Part shown: positions 1-11,273 of the stretch, piece by piece
How positions within the stretch are numbered: position 1 is the first letter of the stretch
How the letters are laid out: each line of letters begins with the position of its first letter
Source of the DNA: Litsea cubeba
Lineage: Eukaryota > Streptophyta > Magnoliopsida > Laurales > Lauraceae
Length of the DNA stretch: 64,000 nt
Direction of reading: 5' to 3'
NCBI GenBank assembly: GCA_012931725.1
Contig: CM022944.1
Span: 74,388,388 to 74,452,387 of the forward strand
Notes under the pieces: generated by a model
What the model was told of the DNA's origin: nothing
The model's input: the letters and a program-made list of their open reading frames with translations, nothing else
Database searches by the model: none
Program-made: the position numbers and the translations under genes

Positions 1-1121
1 AACACTAGAAGAGAAACAATTATGGCTTAATACATTTGCCTCTTAATTAGGCTGATATAAAAATTAAAATCAATTTACAATCATACACTAACAATTAACT
101 AAGATGAGTGTTCAAGGTGTATGAAAGTGCACTTCAATCAATTTCTAACATGAGGCTCTTAAATGAATGCTTGATGCATTTAAAAATCTAAGCACATAAA
201 TTAATGATTGAAGAGATGAACTAATCACATGAAGTAATTGAAACAACTTGGAAAGACATTCCTATTAAAACACAAGTTGTATGAAAGTTTAATACTAAAA
301 ACACATGTGATTTGGACATGAGTGTTTTGCAAAACAATCCAATATGGTAAGGTGGCATGATGATTGCAAAACAACTCAAACAAGGCTAGAAATCATGCAA
401 GAAGGAAATTACAAAAGATTGATCATGCATGGATTTCAAAAGTATGGAAATCAAATCTAACTTAGAGGTATATACCTTTGAATCTCAAGGATTATGATTT
501 CCATTTGCTCTCTAGCCTTGTTAGCTCATTCCACTTTCTTAGGCTTCAAAAATGGTTCCTAAGTTCACCCAGCCAACCTCTCCAAGAAAGGAATGAAATG
601 AGCATTTATAGACAAAAACAGTCCAACGACTAGTGTCTTCGGTCGACCTCCTTCTCTCTCGGTCGACCTGGAACAAACGGTCAGAAGTCTGACCGTTGGA
701 GAGCCAACAGCTCTCTGCCAACGGCTAGTTTGCTCGGTCGACCGGGTACAGGGGTCGGTCGGCCGGGTAAACTGGCCTGGGAGGAGTTCTGTGCAGATTT
801 TGAAAAAGTGATTTTTTTGAAACATGAACTCCAGCCATTATGTTTTATGCATGCTAAAAAGGATTTTAAGAATGAGATTGTATGCATTCCAAGAACCTCG
901 ATGATTAACTTGATTTTTCAAAATCATGCATGAAAAAATAGATTTTCGAAAGAGTGTTTTAAGTTCTAAAACATGCAGGATGAGGTCTTTGAAAATCAAT
1001 TGAATATGCAAGTCTAAGATTCAGAAATCAAGGTCTAACATACGATGAATGAGTGTGTGATCAGATGAAAGTGAAAGTGATAGTGCATCCATCAAATTAG
1101 CAACATAGAAAGATCCTAACA
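1..1121 (-). mobile_element. LTR of a minus-strand SIRE-like Copia element, cut by the window edge
   Basis: Read on the minus strand the segment starts at 1121 with TGTTAGGATC and then follows, with divergence, the same order of blocks as the intact SIRE-like LTR at 23921-25781: a cluster of GGTCGACC-type palindromes (about 600-780), a TATA box, a stretch resembling CATTCC...GCCTAAG...GGAATGA, and near the window edge a block like GAGGCAAATTTATTAAGC. Because the TG terminus lies at the right, this is the 5' LTR of an element whose body lies to the left of the window. It interrupts the Copia 5' LTR that resumes at 1122, so it is the younger insertion. The other LTR and its target duplication are out of view; the first five flanking bases are TTCTC. 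Confidence 0.75.
604..611 (-). promoter_or_regulatory. TATA box of the left-edge SIRE-like LTR
   Basis: Minus strand reads CTATAAAT, followed by the same downstream block (…CATTCC…, …GCCTAAG…) that follows the TATA box of the nested SIRE-like LTR at 24565. This places the transcription start of the element near 575-580. Confidence 0.55.
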
Positions 1122-1243
1122 TTCTCATGGAATTACTATGGCTGATTTATGCTGTCCAAATCAGATTTTTTAAAAATCTGTCATGTTACAAATTAGCCAT
1201 GAATGTCTTCCGCTAATTCAGATCTGAATCGCAGTTTCTTTCA
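1122..1243 (+). repeat. 3' end of the Copia 5' LTR
   Basis: This stretch matches the last ~122 bases of the 3' LTR (8788-8909) with about one visible difference (CTTCCGC versus CTTCCAC). It ends in TTTCTTTCA and is followed after one base by the primer-binding site. The remainder of the LTR lies beyond the SIRE-like insertion at 1-1121. Confidence 0.9.
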
Positions 1244-1244
1244 G

Positions 1245-1258
1245 TGGTATCAGAGCCA
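1245..1258 (+). other. Primer-binding site (tRNA-Met)
   Basis: TGGTATCAGAGCCA one base after the LTR terminus is the standard complement of the 3' end of plant initiator tRNA-Met used by Copia elements to prime minus-strand DNA synthesis. Confidence 0.93.
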
Positions 1259-2937
1259 CTCCATGTGAAATCATGATCCCATGTTGTGTATAATTAATTC
1301 TAGATTGATTATGGGTATGGTGGCACCCTATTAAAGTTATGTTGTGATGCATGTTGTGTGCAAGTTTCATTAACATTGCTGGAATTTATTTTCCAGATTT
1401 GTTTAATGATGCACATAGTGTGTTTGCATGCACTACCTCTTTGTTTGCAGCCATGTATTACATCCTTGATGGTTCGCATGATTGTTATGTGGATTTGGAT
1501 GTTTTTTCATTAGTTGGAAAGTGTACGATTGCGCGTTTAGCAATCATAGGAAGTTGTAATTCTTTCTTTACTTTTATTCCAACTAGTCTTGATGTAAGCT
1601 TTCTTGAAAAGCATAGGTATCTCCAATGTAATTTGGGGTTTTGTTTTTTATGGGTTTTGGAACAAGCGAAAAGAAGAAAGTTTCAAGAAAGGTTGCAAGT
1701 AACCGGACTCCTTAGTGGTGGAGGAGACAAGACTTCTTGGTGCAAGATGAGATCTATTTTTGATGTCCTAGTTAGATAAGGACTACAAGTCCAAAGAGCA
1801 AGGAGCAATCAAGGATTGCATACTTTTATTTGCTTTTATATATGGAATGCATGGATGAGTGCTTTATATAATTGCTATAATTGTCACCTAGAAACATGGC
1901 CACCATTAGGTTCTAAAATTGGCATCTTTATTGTATTAGATTGTTTTTAGTTTGGCAAATTGTTTTAAACAGAACTTAGACCAGCACCTTCTATTTGTCT
2001 AAGGTTTAAAATTGGATAGGGTTTAGTTTATCTTGGTACCCTTGGTTTCCAAAGAAGGCTAAACTAAAATCTAATTAGATGCTACCTATGGGTTTTCATA
2101 ACCCAAGATAGGTTTTTGACTCTTTGAAGGGATTTGCTCAAATGTTTTAAAGCAAAGGTTATTTAATTTTAAGATGACTTAAGTCATAAATTTAATTAAC
2201 CAAGTTTGCTAGATTTAAAAAGAGCTTTTGAGTAAAGCAATGTAAAGGTCAAAAAGTATAAACCCTAGTGATAAATAATCAAGTGGGAGAGGGGTTTTAG
2301 GAAAGACCCCACGGCCTTCCATTTTCGGTTCATGTTATCTCATTAAAGTGTTAGTAGGAACGGCCATCCCTTCGGTGGAGTTCTTTACTAAAGACCGCTT
2401 TGATGGGTTAATGGGTGAACTAATGTGAATATTCGTAGTGAGGTGTTAGTAGGAGCGGCCATCCCTTCGGTGGAGTTCTTTACTAAAGATCACTTCTACA
2501 GAATGTCAATGAAGTGTTGGTGGGAGCGGCCATCCCTTCGGTGGAGCTCTTTACTAAAGGTCACTTCTAGAAAGGATAAAAGTCTCTTCCCTTCGGAGGA
2601 CATAATCATAGACATTCTGGGAAATTTCATAAGAGATGGTTATACACTTGACATAAGACGGAAATGACCTCTCCTTAGGAGTTAAAGGGTTATTTGTCAT
2701 ATGAGGCCAAACCAATCAGTGATTGGACTACCACTGGATATGTGTCCAGATAGTGATAATCCAAATAAGTCTGCCTTAATTCAACGTGACTGTAGGCTCG
2801 GCCATCCCTTCGATGGAGGGTCTATGAGGAGGTTGAAACACTGATACATTATGATTGGGGTTGAATAATATAAAAAGTTTTTGTGCTTTGTTTTTCCTTT
2901 TGTGACAAGCACCATATGCATATTATATATATACTGC
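1259..2937 (+). other. Long untranslated leader of the Copia element
   Basis: About 1.7 kb between the PBS and the first gag methionines. It holds one 142-codon open frame (1351-1779) with no recognisable domain and unremarkable composition, which I do not call a gene, and a set of tandem repeats listed separately. No other coding signal was seen. Confidence 0.7.
2348..2575 (+). repeat. Three tandem repeats with core GGCCATCCCTTCGGTGGAG in the Copia leader
   Basis: Units begin at 2348, 2443 and 2514 with GTGTTRGTRGGARCGGCC, followed by ATCCCTTCGGTGGAG and CTTTACTAAAG. The first two lie 95 bases apart, the second and third 71. A fourth, decayed core (GGCCATCCCTTCGATGGAGG) is at about 2799-2819. 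The CCTTCGG inside each core could cap a UUCG-type hairpin in the RNA. Confidence 0.85.
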
Positions 2938-5679
2938 ATGTCTAATTATAAACCATTTTATATCCAGAAAGAGATGGGTAAAGACTCTTTTAATCCGTTG
3001 ATGTGCATTCTTCGTGAGAATAAACTGACTGGCCCTAACTACGTAGATTGGAAGAGAAATCTTGACATAGTACTCACTGCTGAGGAGTACAAGTATGTCT
3101 TGCTGGAAAACTGTCCCGATATTGATGCTAATTCTACTGATGACCAGCGAGAGGCTGAGAGGAAATGGAAGAAAGCGAATAGCATGGCTAAATGCTACAT
3201 GCTCGCTTCCATGTCCAACGTGTTGCAAACACAGCACGAGCATATGGACACAGCCTATGAAATCATGATGTCCTTGTCTGAGATGTTCGCAGACAAGAGC
3301 AGGCTAGCTAGGCAAGCTGCTATGAGGACTATCATGAATGCTAGGATGGCTGAGGGAACACCTGTCAGAGAGCATATGCTCAAGCTGATGGATTGTTTCA
3401 ATGAAGCTGAGATTCTAGGGGCTGAGATTGATGCAGGTTGTCAAACTGACATGATTCTCGAAACTCTGCCGGACTTTTTCAATCAGTTCAAGCTCAATTT
3501 CAATATGAGCAAGATGGACATAACTCTACCTGAGTTAATGAAAGAACTCCAGGCGGCAGAGGCCATCATGAAGCCCAAAGCCCAAGCTCATTTTTTCCAG
3601 TCTTCCTCTAAACTAAACCCGAAAGGGAAGAAGTTCAAGAAGAAGCAGAATAAGGGAAAAGGGCAGAAAAAGGACAATGCTGGCAATAAGAAGGACAAGG
3701 GTACAGATGGAAAGCCCAAAGGGAAATGCTTCAAGTGTGGCCTCAAAGGTCATTGGAAGAAAGATTGTCCCAAGTTCCTGGCCTCAGTTAAGAAAGGTAC
3801 ATCTTTTTCATACTACATTGAAACTTGTCTAGTGGTTGATTCTACTGACTCATGGATAGTAGACTCAGGAGCCACTAATCATATCTGCAATTCGTTGCAG
3901 GGGTTTCAGATAATGCAGAAGATTGAGAAAGGAGAGTTAGCCTTTAGAGTCAGAACTGGAGCTAAAGTTTGGGCAGTTGCAGTAGGAGTTGTTACCTTAC
4001 ATTTTTCATGTGATAGGATATTAGTTTTAAATAATGTTTTCTATCTTCTGGACATGAGGAAGAATTTAATTTCAGTTTCCAGATTAATTGAATTTAATTA
4101 TTCAGTTTCTTTCCATTCTGGTATTGATATCAGTAGAGATGGAAATATTATATGTTCCGGTAGAATGCATGACAACTTATTTTATATATATCCTATTGCT
4201 CCCACACTGCATAATGTACAACAAGAAAAGTCAACTTCCCTTAAGAGGAAGGTATCTTCAATCAATGACACATATCTTTGGCACTTACGTTTGTGTCACA
4301 TTAACCTAAAATGGATTCAGAGGTTGGTAGAAGATGGGCCCTTAAGCTCATTAGATTTCGAACCTTTTCCTCAGTGCGAATCTTGTCTCAAGGGAAAGAT
4401 GACCAAATGGTCATTCTCTGGAAAGGGACTAAGGTCAAAGGAGTTGTTAGAATTGATTCACACTGATGTGTGTGGTCCTATGAACAAACCGGCTCGAGGA
4501 GGGTATGAGTATTACATCACCTTCACCGATGATTACTCTAGGTATGGATATGTATACTTAATGCGACGCAAGTCTGAGGCGTTTGATAAGTTCAAGCAAT
4601 TCAAGGCTGAGGCGGAGCTACAATTAGGGAAACATATCAAAGCCCTTCGATCTGATCGAGGTGGCGAGTACCTCCTGGGTGAGTTCAAGGAGTACCTCAC
4701 ACAACATGGGATTGTGTCTCAATTGTCTGCACCGGGTACACCCCAGCAAAATGGTGTAGCGGAGAGAAGAAACCGTACCCTTCTTGATATGGTAAGGTCC
4801 ATGATGAGTCATGCAACCCTACCTATATCTTTTTGGGGATATGCCCTAAAAGCATCAGAATACATTTTAAATCTGGTACCTTCTAAATCAGTACCTAGGA
4901 CACCCCAAGAAATGTGGACAAGTCGAAAACCTAGTTTAAGACATATCCACATTTGGGGTTGTCCGGCCTATGTACTGAATGATAAAGCTACCAAGCTCGA
5001 ACCCAGATCGGAAATGTGCTACTTCATTGGGTATCCTAAGGGAACGAGAGGTGGCATCTTTTATCATCCAAAGGAGAAAAAAGTGCTCATCAGCACTTAT
5101 GCTAGGTACTTGGAGGATGATTGTATGATGCACCAAGAGCTTAGTTGTAAAGAAACCCGTGAGGAGATTCTTCCGGGATCTCCTATAACATCTGTACCAG
5201 ATCCTGAGATAGTAGATGAACAAGATATCCCTTTGAACACTCCGGAGCCTCGTCGTAGTGGGAGAATTTCTAGACAGCCAGAAAGATATCTAGGAGTGTC
5301 TTTTAAGACAGACTCTGAAGATCTAGTTGAGGATCCTACTAGTTATGATGAAGCAGTAACGGATATAGATGCTGACATGTGGCAGCAAGCGATGAAATCT
5401 GAAATGGATTCTTTGTATTCCAATCAAGTCTGGGAACTTGTAGATGCACCTGAAGGGATTAAACCCATAGGGTGCAAGTGGATCTACAAGAGAAAGAGAG
5501 GAGTGGATGGGAAGGTGGAAACCTTCAAAGCAAGACTGGTGGCGAAAGGATATACTCAGAAAGAGGGTATCGATTATGAGGAAACCTTTTCACCAGTGGC
5601 TATGCTTAAGTCCATAAGGATTCTCTTGGCCATCGCATGTCATTATATGGCAGATGGATGTCAAGACAACTTTTCTTAA
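2938..5679 (+). pseudogene. Copia gag, protease, integrase and RT start (one open frame, then frameshifted)
   Basis: One open frame of about 2.7 kb; the likely start is the ATG at 2938 or 2974 (MGKDSFNP), the upstream frame from 2881 being hydrophobic leader sequence. Numbering from 2881: UBN2-type gag about residues 45-270; a lysine-rich stretch; CCHC zinc knuckle C283-C286-H291-C296 which binds genomic RNA; aspartic protease WIVDSGA with D328; GAG-pre-integrase HHCC-like region; integrase core D529, D592, E628 (D-D-35-E spacing intact); then the RT fingers. The frame ends at 5679 because of a small deletion near 5645: the expected downstream peptide (WQMDVKT) continues in another frame. Gag, protease and integrase look intact, so the damage is confined to RT onward. 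Confidence 0.93.
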
Positions 5680-6900
5680 TGGAAGTCTTGACGAATGCAT
5701 CTATATGATGCAACCTAGAGGGCTTCATTGCTAGTGGCCAAGATAACATGATTTGTAAACTTAAGAAGTCCATTTATGGACTTAAGCAAGCATCTAGAGC
5801 ATGGAACATCAAGTTTAATCAGGCAGTCAAATCTTTTGGGTTTGATCAAAACATTGATGAACCGTGTGTGTGTAAGAAAGGAAATGGGAAAGCAGTTGCA
5901 TTTTTGGTTCTGTATGTAGATGACATATTACTCATAGGAAATGATGTAGGTTTATTATCATCCACAAAGGTTTGGTTATCCTCTCAATTTCAGATGAAGG
6001 ATTTGGGTGAGGCCAGCTATATCTTAGGGATCAAGCTTTTGCGTGATCGCAAGAATAAGATGTTAGCCTTATCCCAATCTTCATATATTCAGAGAAGATA
6101 TTGGTCAAGTTTAACATGCATGACTCCAAGAAGGGCCTCCTACCTTCTAGACATGGAGTACCACTATCCCGAGATCAATGTCCAAAGACATCTGAAGAGA
6201 TAGAGAGCATGAGGAGAGTTTCATATGCATCCGCTGTTGGAAGCCTCATGTATGCTATGTTATGTACTAGACCAGATATTTGCTTTGCCGTTGGCATGGT
6301 TAGCAGATATTAGTCAAACCCTGGACCTATGCATTAGACAGCTGTTAATCATATATTCAAGTATCTTCGGAGAACGAAAGATTATATGCTAACCTTTCGA
6401 GCAGATGATCTAACGCCATTGGCGTATACAGACTCTGATTTCCAATCTGATAGTGACGCAGAAAGTCTACCTCAGGGTACGTCTTTACTTTGTCAGGAGG
6501 GGCTATATCATGGAGAAGTGTTAAGCAATCCTGTATAGCTGATTCTACCATGGAAGCAGAGTATGTGGCGGCATCGGAAGCTGCAAAGGAAGCGGTATGG
6601 CTCAGAAAATTCCTGTTGGAATTGGGAGTTGTTCCTGCAGTGCATAAACCGATTGTCATGTACTGCGATAACACTGGTGCTGTAGCACAGTGCAAAGAGC
6701 CCAGGAATCACAAGAAAGGCAAGCACATTCAGAGAAAGTACCACTTGATCCGGGAATTCATTCAGGATGGAGAGATAGTGGTGGAGCATATTGCTTCAGC
6801 AAATAACTTAGCTGACCCATTCACTAAGACTCTTACTGAGAAAGTCTTCACTTCTCATGTTGAGTCTATGGGTGTTAGGTTAGGAAGTAGTGATCTTTAG
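5640..6900 (+). pseudogene. Copia RT and RNase H, broken by frameshifts and a stop
   Basis: Continuation of pol. The RT active-site YVDD is encoded at 5913-5924 in the 151-codon frame from 5748, which also has the conserved CKLKKSIYGLKQASRAW. Breaks: a small deletion near 5645, a one-base change near 5723, a frameshift near 6090 (the frame resumes as KFNMHDSKKG), a TAG in place of a glutamine codon near 6312, and further disruption at 6360-6490. The RNase H end, 6490-6900, is open and carries ADSTMEAEY, the usual acidic motif, and YCDNTGA. The product would have reverse-transcribed the element in virus-like particles; this copy cannot encode it. Confidence 0.9.
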
Positions 6901-6901
6901 T

Positions 6902-6914
6902 GCAAGTGGGAGTT
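6902..6914 (+). other. Polypurine tract of the Copia element
   Basis: GCAAGTGGGAGTT directly upstream of the 3' LTR terminus TGTTGGG, the usual position of the plus-strand primer. Confidence 0.8.
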
Positions 6915-8909
6915 TGTTGGGATTGGTATATGCCCTAAAGCCCACTAGCTGCACTCTTATTCTTTGTTACTGGATATTTACTGGTTATTTAATGGAATGA
7001 TTCTTTTATGCTTAAACATGTATATATGTATGGTTGTATAAGGCCCATTGTTTCTAGTAAATGAATTAGGTGTGTAGTGTCTGCATACAGATAGGTCTAA
7101 TTCATGGACACTGGATACAACACATTTGTTCATAACTGAGAGATGGAGCTGGGCACTTCATCTTGGTATAAGTTATAATGAGAGATTCTCCTGTATTCAG
7201 GGTGACTTACCTAAGTCATGGGAGGGTTTTCCCGGATTCATCTCATTAGTGCATATGCAATGCATTGAACAGGACCATGGTAGGTGTGATCTCTAAAATA
7301 GTACTATCACAGAGAGAGATCAAGTCACCTCATGCTACTGAGTGACCGGTGCTCTTAATCTTGAGCATTTGTGGATGAATTGACGAAGTCAAGTTCTTGT
7401 GCTTTAATTCACTATGGGTGAGATTCTTTTCATGGGTCAACAGCTCTGTGTTTTGGGTACTCGGACTTGATCAGTTGGGACGTGCAGATGCAATATAGAA
7501 TCTATGCCATCTGATGATGGAATAATCGTCCCCTTAGAATTATCCGATTAATCATCAAAATCTAAGATCTTAGTATATGGATGTTCCATATGGATATTGG
7601 ACTTGTGGGTCGCTCCCTGGATCAAGAGAATGATATTCGAATGATGATTATGTTAAGGATATGAAGTTCTAAGGTTTAGATGTAATCGGGAAGGTTGATA
7701 GTACATGTGATAACCTGACTCGATTATGGATATTACATAGAGGGGCATTCAGGTCATTACACTTAGTAGGTCGAAGACAACCGTCATTTTATGATGAGCT
7801 TATTATATTATATATTTGTCCTTGGAGTTCAACCATAACTCTTTAGTGGAATGAGTTAAGGTTAAAATGGTCTTTATATTACTATGGGTTTAGCATGGAC
7901 ATTTTGGTCATTTTGGGAGCCAATGGCAAATATGTCTTTTGGTCCCTTCTCTAGACACTTACCAAGATTGGCATGGTTTCCTAAAATGTTTAGATAACAT
8001 TTGGATGAATTATTTTAGTGGAAAAATAATTTTGAGTTTAAATTCAAATAGGCCTTTGATGGCATACATGAATTTAATTCTAGATAAATTGTATGTGGGC
8101 CATGGTGTGCATTAATATGTGAGGCATCCATAATGGAATTTCCATGGGTAAGGTTTCCAATTTAAGTAGGTCTCTCTACTTGGAAGGTTGGACTCCTCTT
8201 TGGAATAGTATTCCTATGAGAAAGTTTCCTTTTTGGATTAGGAACTTAAATTAGTAAGTGTTCTACAACTAGGATTACTAATTGCATGGGAAGTTCCTTA
8301 AAGTTTCCTTTTCTAATTGGATTGTATCTAAAAGGAAATAAGTCTTTCCTTTTAGGACATCTTTAAGAAATAGGAGAGATAACTTTATGGGAAAGGTTAC
8401 CACAAAGTTTCTATAAAAGAAACCATCCTCCCCTTGGATGTCCTACAGTAGAAGAGAGCCACAAAGGTGCCACACGTCCAGCTCTTGGAGTAGTTTCTTC
8501 TTCATTGAAGGAACTTTGAGATCTGAGATTTTTCCTTAGAAAAATAATTCTTGATTCCTAGATTAAGATCCCACCATCTTAGCCAATCAGATTTGGAAGT
8601 GAGATAGAGAAGAAGATCGAAGGCAATACTAGTGCAGAAAATTCCAGCAACTTGTTTGCTAATTGCAAGTCTGAGTTCGGGCCTTTGGATCTATTTTTTC
8701 AGAGATTTGAAGTCTACAAATCTTCGAGGTAATAGTCCTTCTTCATTCTCCTTTAATTATACACTTGTCGGTCATGAATTCATGGAGTTCTCATGGAATT
8801 ACTATGGCTGATTTATGCTGTCCAAATCAGATTTTTTAAAAATCTGTCATGTTACAAATTAGCCATGAATGTCTTCCACTAATTCAGATCTGAATCGCAG
8901 TTTCTTTCA
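6915..8909 (+). repeat. Complete 3' LTR of the Copia element
   Basis: 1,995 bases from TGTTGGGATT to TTTCTTTCA. The end matches the 5' LTR remnant, and the following bases belong to Tat unit A. It contains the TATA box listed separately, so U3 is about 1.5 kb and R-U5 about 0.45 kb. Confidence 0.9.
8412..8418 (+). promoter_or_regulatory. TATA box of the Copia LTR
   Basis: TATAAAA in TTTCTATAAAAGAAACC, the only strong TATA match in the downstream third of the LTR; transcription would start about 30 bases on. Confidence 0.65.
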
Positions 8910-9440
8910 GTAGCGAGAAAGCGTGTGGAATCATGTATTTGTCGGGGCTAACAAAGAGGATGCCAACTCCCGAGATCAGCTGTCTTTTTTCATTTGTCCT
9001 AGTTGCATAGTCAAAGTACATGTCCCAGGAAGCATTTTGTGAGAAAGTCTCCACATTGTAGACTGGTTCGTCTAGGAGATCATCTCTGAGTGGAGAATCT
9101 TTAGGCAATGAATGCTCTGCGAGAAAGTCCGCTAGAGTTTGCCCTTTGATTGCCTTTTGTGGTACATACCTGATATCAAATTGTGACAGAAGGATGGACC
9201 ATTTTGCCAGCCGGGCATTGAGAGAACCACTTTTGTAACAAGGACCTTCAAGAGGTTGATCCTCGAGACCAGGTAGACTGTGTTGGAAAGCAAGTAGTGA
9301 CGCAGCTTTTGTACGGCGAACATCACTGCAAGACATTCTTTTTTGACTGGAGAGTAGCGATGCTCTGCACCTACTAGCAGAGCAGAGCACCCAGAGAGTG
9401 ATCAAGGGCTCGTGTACAAGATGAATGGTTTTCCAGTGGT
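8910..9440 (-). pseudogene. Unit A: RNase H and second RNase H start, cut by the Copia insertion
   Basis: Homologous to 37362-37960 of unit B. Minus-strand peptides include MMFAVQKLRHYLLSN of the first RNase H and WDMYFDYATR of the second (archaeal-type) RNase H that marks the Tat lineage. About 55 bases present in B (around 37830-37885) are missing here near 9370, which breaks the frame. The gene stops at 8910 where the Copia 3' LTR begins; the rest of the second RNase H, integrase and 3' LTR of this unit must lie left of the Copia element, outside the window. Confidence 0.85.
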
Positions 9441-10498
9441 AGGAGCAGCTAACACGGAGGTTTGGTCAGGTATGACTTGATATCTTGGAACGCAGCTTCA
9501 CAGTCAGCATCCCAGACAAAGTTTACACCTTTTTTCATCAACCGGGAGATTGGACGACATTTCCCTGAAAGATTGGAGATGAACCGTCTGATGTAGGCCA
9601 ATCTCCCTTGAAGCCCTTTGAGTTCTCTCAAGGTTCTTGGAGAGGGCATTTCTAGAATGGCTTTGACTTTTATGGGGTCAAGCTCTATTCTAGCTTTCCG
9701 AACTAAGAATTCGAGGAACTTGCCCGGTGATACGCCGAAGAAGCATTTCAAAGGATTCATTCGCAGTTTGTATTTGCGAAACCGGAGGAAGCTTCTCGAA
9801 GGTCTTCGAGATGATCTTCTTTTCTTTTGCTTTTAACGGCGAGGTCATCAACGTAACATTCAACCGTCTTGTGCTGCATATCTTGGAATATTTTCATCAT
9901 AGCCTTCTGATATGTGGCCCCAGCATTTTTTAGACCAAATGGTATGACAGTGTTAGCAATACACGCCAAATGGGATCCGAAAGGATGTATGTTTTTCATC
10001 CTCAGGATGCATCTTTATCTGATTGTAGCCAGAGAAACCATCCATAAATGTCATTTGCTTGAATCCACAGGTATTGTCAATCATTACCTCTGGTATGGGG
10101 AGCGGAAATTCATCTTTAGGGCATGCGCCATTCAGGTCTCTATAGTCAATATAGACCCTTATCCGCCCGTTTTTCTTTGTCACGGTGACAATGTTGGCCA
10201 ACCATTTAGGATGTTGTTCCTCACGGATGAAGCCGACGCTTTTGATATTTTGAACTTCTTGTTCAATTTTATCCATCACATCTGGACGGAATCTTCTTTG
10301 GCCCTGTTTGACAGGCTTGATGTCTTCTTGAAGATTGAGTTTGTGGACTGCTATTTTGGGGTCTAAGCCAGGCATTTCAGCATAAGACCATGGAAAGCAA
10401 TCAACGAACTCACGAAGAAAGGTGATATACTCGGGTAACTCATCATCCTTTATATTCTTGCTTATGAATACAAGATGTGGGTTATCAGGTGTTCCCAA
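9440..10498 (-). pseudogene. Unit A: reverse transcriptase
   Basis: Begins near 10498 with a stretch ending at the RT fingers (KPVKQGQRRFRPDVMDKIEQEV), then IDYRDLN, MTFMDGFSGYNQIKMHPED and the active-site YVDDLAVKS (about 9820-9845), then the thumb/connection (LRELKGLQGRLAYIRRFISNLSG) to about 9449. Compared with unit B there is one extra T near 9952 (GTGTTAGCA versus GTGTAGCA), a frameshift between the palm and the YVDD segment, and a second break near 9770. The RT would copy the element's RNA inside virus-like particles; this copy is inactive as read. Confidence 0.9.
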
Positions 10499-10499
10499 G

Positions 10500-11273
10500 T
10501 CTATCTTTTGAACAGGATCTTATGTTGGAAGGTTCGAAGGTGGTTCCTCCACAATATTTTCGGAGGCTTCCAGCTCAACGAAACCTTCTGGGGTTTCAAT
10601 GGCATTTCCAGACCAAGGTTTTGTTCCTTTCCACGGGTCTTCTTGATCAGCAATTTTCTCAAGGTTTGCTATGAGATGATCCCAATCGCCTGTTGAAACC
10701 GGGTCGAAGTAGGCTACTTCTTTTGGAGATGAGGGTTCTTCTGGTTCAGAAGACCACACGTCTGTGCCATCGGACAATTCCTCTTCATTGTCAGAGAAAT
10801 CATACCAATTGGATGAGCTTCCTGGATCTTTGTCAGGTGACTCATCGAAGAGATATCCTGGGAGATCGATGTCTTCATGGATACGAGATGTTAAGGCTTG
10901 GTTAGTAAATTGACTTTTAAGCCTCTGTGTCAACTATCTCAGGGGAGTGTCGGGATCATACCCTAGCCCGTGTGAAGACTTTTCTACATAGCCGTAGAGT
11001 CTCCAATCTTCCAGCTGGCTTTTGGTCAAGACGGGCCCCAATGGCGTGAGAATACCACGTCCATCTCCCAAACCGACTAGGTTTTGAGCGTCATAGCCCA
11101 TTTTCTTCATAATAGCTTGTGCCACAGAACTATATAAGGATAGTTGAGGCATACCTTCATTTTGAAAGGTTCAAGCATGGAGTTTGATGAAGAAGCATCC
11201 GATCTATGGAAGAAGATCGGCTTTTCCTTTGCTGAAGTTGCTGGAACAACGAAGGAAGCTGACGTAGGATCTT
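10500..11273 (-). pseudogene. Unit A: acidic linker with G-patch-like motif between protease and RT
   Basis: Two minus-strand open stretches, 10520-10933 (acidic, DEP-rich, with W-containing repeats such as WYDFSDNEEELSD) and 10934-11152. The second holds KKMGYDAQNLVGLGDGRGI, which has the glycine spacing of a G-patch (an RNA/nucleic-acid binding motif seen between protease and RT of some plant Gypsy elements). The segment is absent from unit B, where a 0.9-kb deletion joins RT to protease, and from C. Function in this family is not established; the G-patch call is from motif spacing only. Confidence 0.55.

Larger units (their letters stand above)
1122..8909 (+). mobile_element. Copia LTR retrotransposon, full internal region, decayed (Tork/Angela-like)
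   Basis: A plus-strand Ty1/Copia element with gene order gag, protease, integrase, RT, RNase H, a tRNA-Met primer site after the 5' LTR and a purine tract before the 3' LTR. Its 3' LTR is complete (6915-8909) but the 5' LTR is represented only by its last 122 bases, because a SIRE-like element sits at 1121. The LTR start TGTTGGGATTGGTATATGCCC resembles LTRs of the Tork/Angela group, which is a family guess rather than proof. The right flank (GTAGCGAGAAAG) continues the RNase H of Tat unit A, matching unit B at about 37362, so the element inserted into that Gypsy unit. The predicted 5-bp target duplication is GTAGC; its left copy is outside the window. Confidence 0.9.

Noticed and set aside
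1351..1779. 142-codon open frame in the Copia leader
   Set aside because: No motif, hydrophobic and cysteine-rich mix typical of random T-rich sequence, and far upstream of gag; not called a gene.
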